Assembly (NCBI GenBank): GCA_007129695.1
Contig: SKVA01000276.1
Location: 1-5,459 of the forward strand
Length of the DNA stretch: 5,459 nt
Direction: 5' to 3'
Source: Spirochaetaceae bacterium
Lineage (GTDB): Bacteria > Spirochaetota > Spirochaetia > DSM-27196 > SLST01
In this document: positions 4,733 through 5,459 of the stretch, one piece after another
Position numbering within the stretch: position 1 is the stretch's first letter
How the letters are laid out: each line of letters starts with the position of its first letter
Position numbers and translations under genes: made by a program
The notes under the pieces: generated by a model
What the model saw: only the letters and a program-made list of their open reading frames with translations
Database searches by the model: none
Told to the model about the DNA's origin: nothing

Positions 4733-5459
4733 AAGGCCGCGACGGGTTCGACGCGTTCTACCGCGCGATCTACCGCGATCGCTGGGACGCGCTGAAAAGC
4801 GCGCTCGACGCGCCGGCGCAGTCGACGCCGATTACCGTCGCCGACGGCCCTGAGTACTACCTGGATCCGGCGAGCATCGTCGCCGCGCTCTGCCTGGAGG
4901 TCGCTCCCGGCGACCGGGTGCTCGACCTGTGCGCGGCGCCCGGGGGCAAGAGTCTGGTGATGGCGTCGCGGATCGGCGAAGGCGGATCGCTCACGTCGAA
5001 CGAACGGTCGGCCACCCGCCGCGCGCGGCTGCACCGGGTGCTCGCCGAGCACCTTCCCGCGGAGCTGCTGGAGCGGATTACGGTGACCAGCCACGACGCA
5101 TCGCGGTGGGCGCTCTACGAGCCCGCCGCGTACGACAGGGTCCTGGCCGACGTCCCGTGCAGCTCGGAGCGACACGTGCTGCACGCGCCGGCCGAACTCG
5201 CGAAGTGGAGCGCGACGCGCACGAAACGGCTGGCCACCGGCGCGTACGCGATCGCGTGCGCGGCGGCCGACGCACTGCGCCCGGGCGGGCGGATGGTCTA
5301 CTCGACCTGCACGATTTCACCGGTTGAGAACGACGGCGTGATCGGCCGGTTGCTCGCGCGGCCGAAGGGCGCTCGCGTCGCGTGCGTCGATCTTCCGTCG
5401 GTTCTGCGCCGTGCCGGTACCGGTGCTGGTTCCGGCGCCGGAACCGGCGAGGCGGGCAC
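4729..5459 (+). CDS. NSUN3/NSUN4-like RNA 5-methylcytosine methyltransferase (3' truncated)
   Basis: The first 243 residues of a NOL1/NOP2/Sun-family SAM-dependent methyltransferase are present; the gene runs off the right edge. After a short N-terminal region come YYLDPAS (43-49), SAM-binding motif I LDLCAAPGGKS (65-75), Asp123 of the motif III region, motif IV DVPCSSERH (Cys144, which helps release the product) and motif VI STCTISPVEND (Cys194, the expected nucleophile). YYLDPAS and DVPCSSERH-x-LH resemble human NSUN4, and NSUN3 more distantly, more than they resemble Escherichia coli RsmB. There is no long N-terminal NusB-like domain. The product would be m5C in rRNA or tRNA; NSUN4 acts on mitochondrial 12S rRNA and NSUN3 on the wobble C34 of mitochondrial tRNA-Met. 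The ATG overlaps the glycosyltransferase stop as ATGA with only a weak AGG upstream, so translation is probably coupled. Family is firm, substrate unknown. Confidence 0.92.
   Translation, partial: MKGRDGFDAFYRAIYRDRWDALKSALDAPAQSTPITVADGPEYYLDPASIVAALCLEVAPGDRVLDLCAAPGGKSLVMASRIGEGGSLTSNERSATRRARLHRVLAEHLPAELLERITVTSHDASRWALYEPAAYDRVLADVPCSSERHVLHAPAELAKWSATRTKRLATGAYAIACAAADALRPGGRMVYSTCTISPVENDGVIGRLLARPKGARVACVDLPSVLRRAGTGAGSGAGTGEAG
5416..5451 (+). repeat. Degenerate hexanucleotide array encoding (Gly-X)n, with 18-bp palindrome
   Basis: Six consecutive six-base units, GGTACC, GGTGCT, GGTTCC, GGCGCC, GGAACC and GGCGAG, encode Gly-Thr, Gly-Ala, Gly-Ser, Gly-Ala, Gly-Thr and Gly-Glu in the methyltransferase gene (residues 230-241). 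Because most units have the self-complementary form GGNNCC, the array folds on itself: 5428-5445 is a perfect 18-bp palindrome and 5414-5423 a 10-bp one. It follows the catalytic core and likely forms a flexible linker. The window ends 8 bases later. Confidence 0.75.

Overview
The window is GC-rich bacterial DNA (roughly 60-65% G+C in sampled lines) with tightly packed genes, strong G/C bias at third codon positions and several overlapping gene ends. A spirochaete of the high-GC Spirochaeta type is my best guess from the overall gene mix, but nothing here proves the taxon. No tRNA, rRNA, CRISPR array, insertion sequence or phage gene is visible.

Layout, left to right. Bases 1-187 hold the 3' end of an unrecognised gene on the + strand. 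It converges, with a 3-base gap, on a minus-strand DEDDh 3'-5' exonuclease of the DnaQ/epsilon type (191-778). A small + strand gene for a helical protein of unknown function (777-1103) fills the space to the next minus-strand gene and overlaps both neighbours. It contains a perfect 15-bp inverted repeat (924-972). Then come two coupled minus-strand genes, read right to left: a HAD phosphatase of the Gph type (2882-3574) followed by a 600-residue phosphoglucomutase of the PgcA/PGM2 type (1087-2889).

A 39-base divergent spacer separates these from a + strand pair running off the right edge. The first gene (3614-4732) is a bacterial relative of human GTDC1/QTMAN (DUF3524), the glycosyltransferase that adds mannose to queuosine at the wobble base of tRNA-Asp. 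The second (4729-5459, truncated) is an NSUN3/NSUN4-like RNA 5-methylcytosine methyltransferase. They overlap at ATGA, so they form a small RNA-modification operon. This is the most interesting part of the window: a probable tRNA wobble-sugar transferase translated together with an RNA m5C methyltransferase.

Both proteins of this pair carry short Gly/Ala/Thr-rich segments encoded by degenerate, partly palindromic repeats (4145-4198 and 5416-5451). The minus-strand genes look like housekeeping carbon and DNA metabolism and have no proven functional link to the RNA-modification pair.
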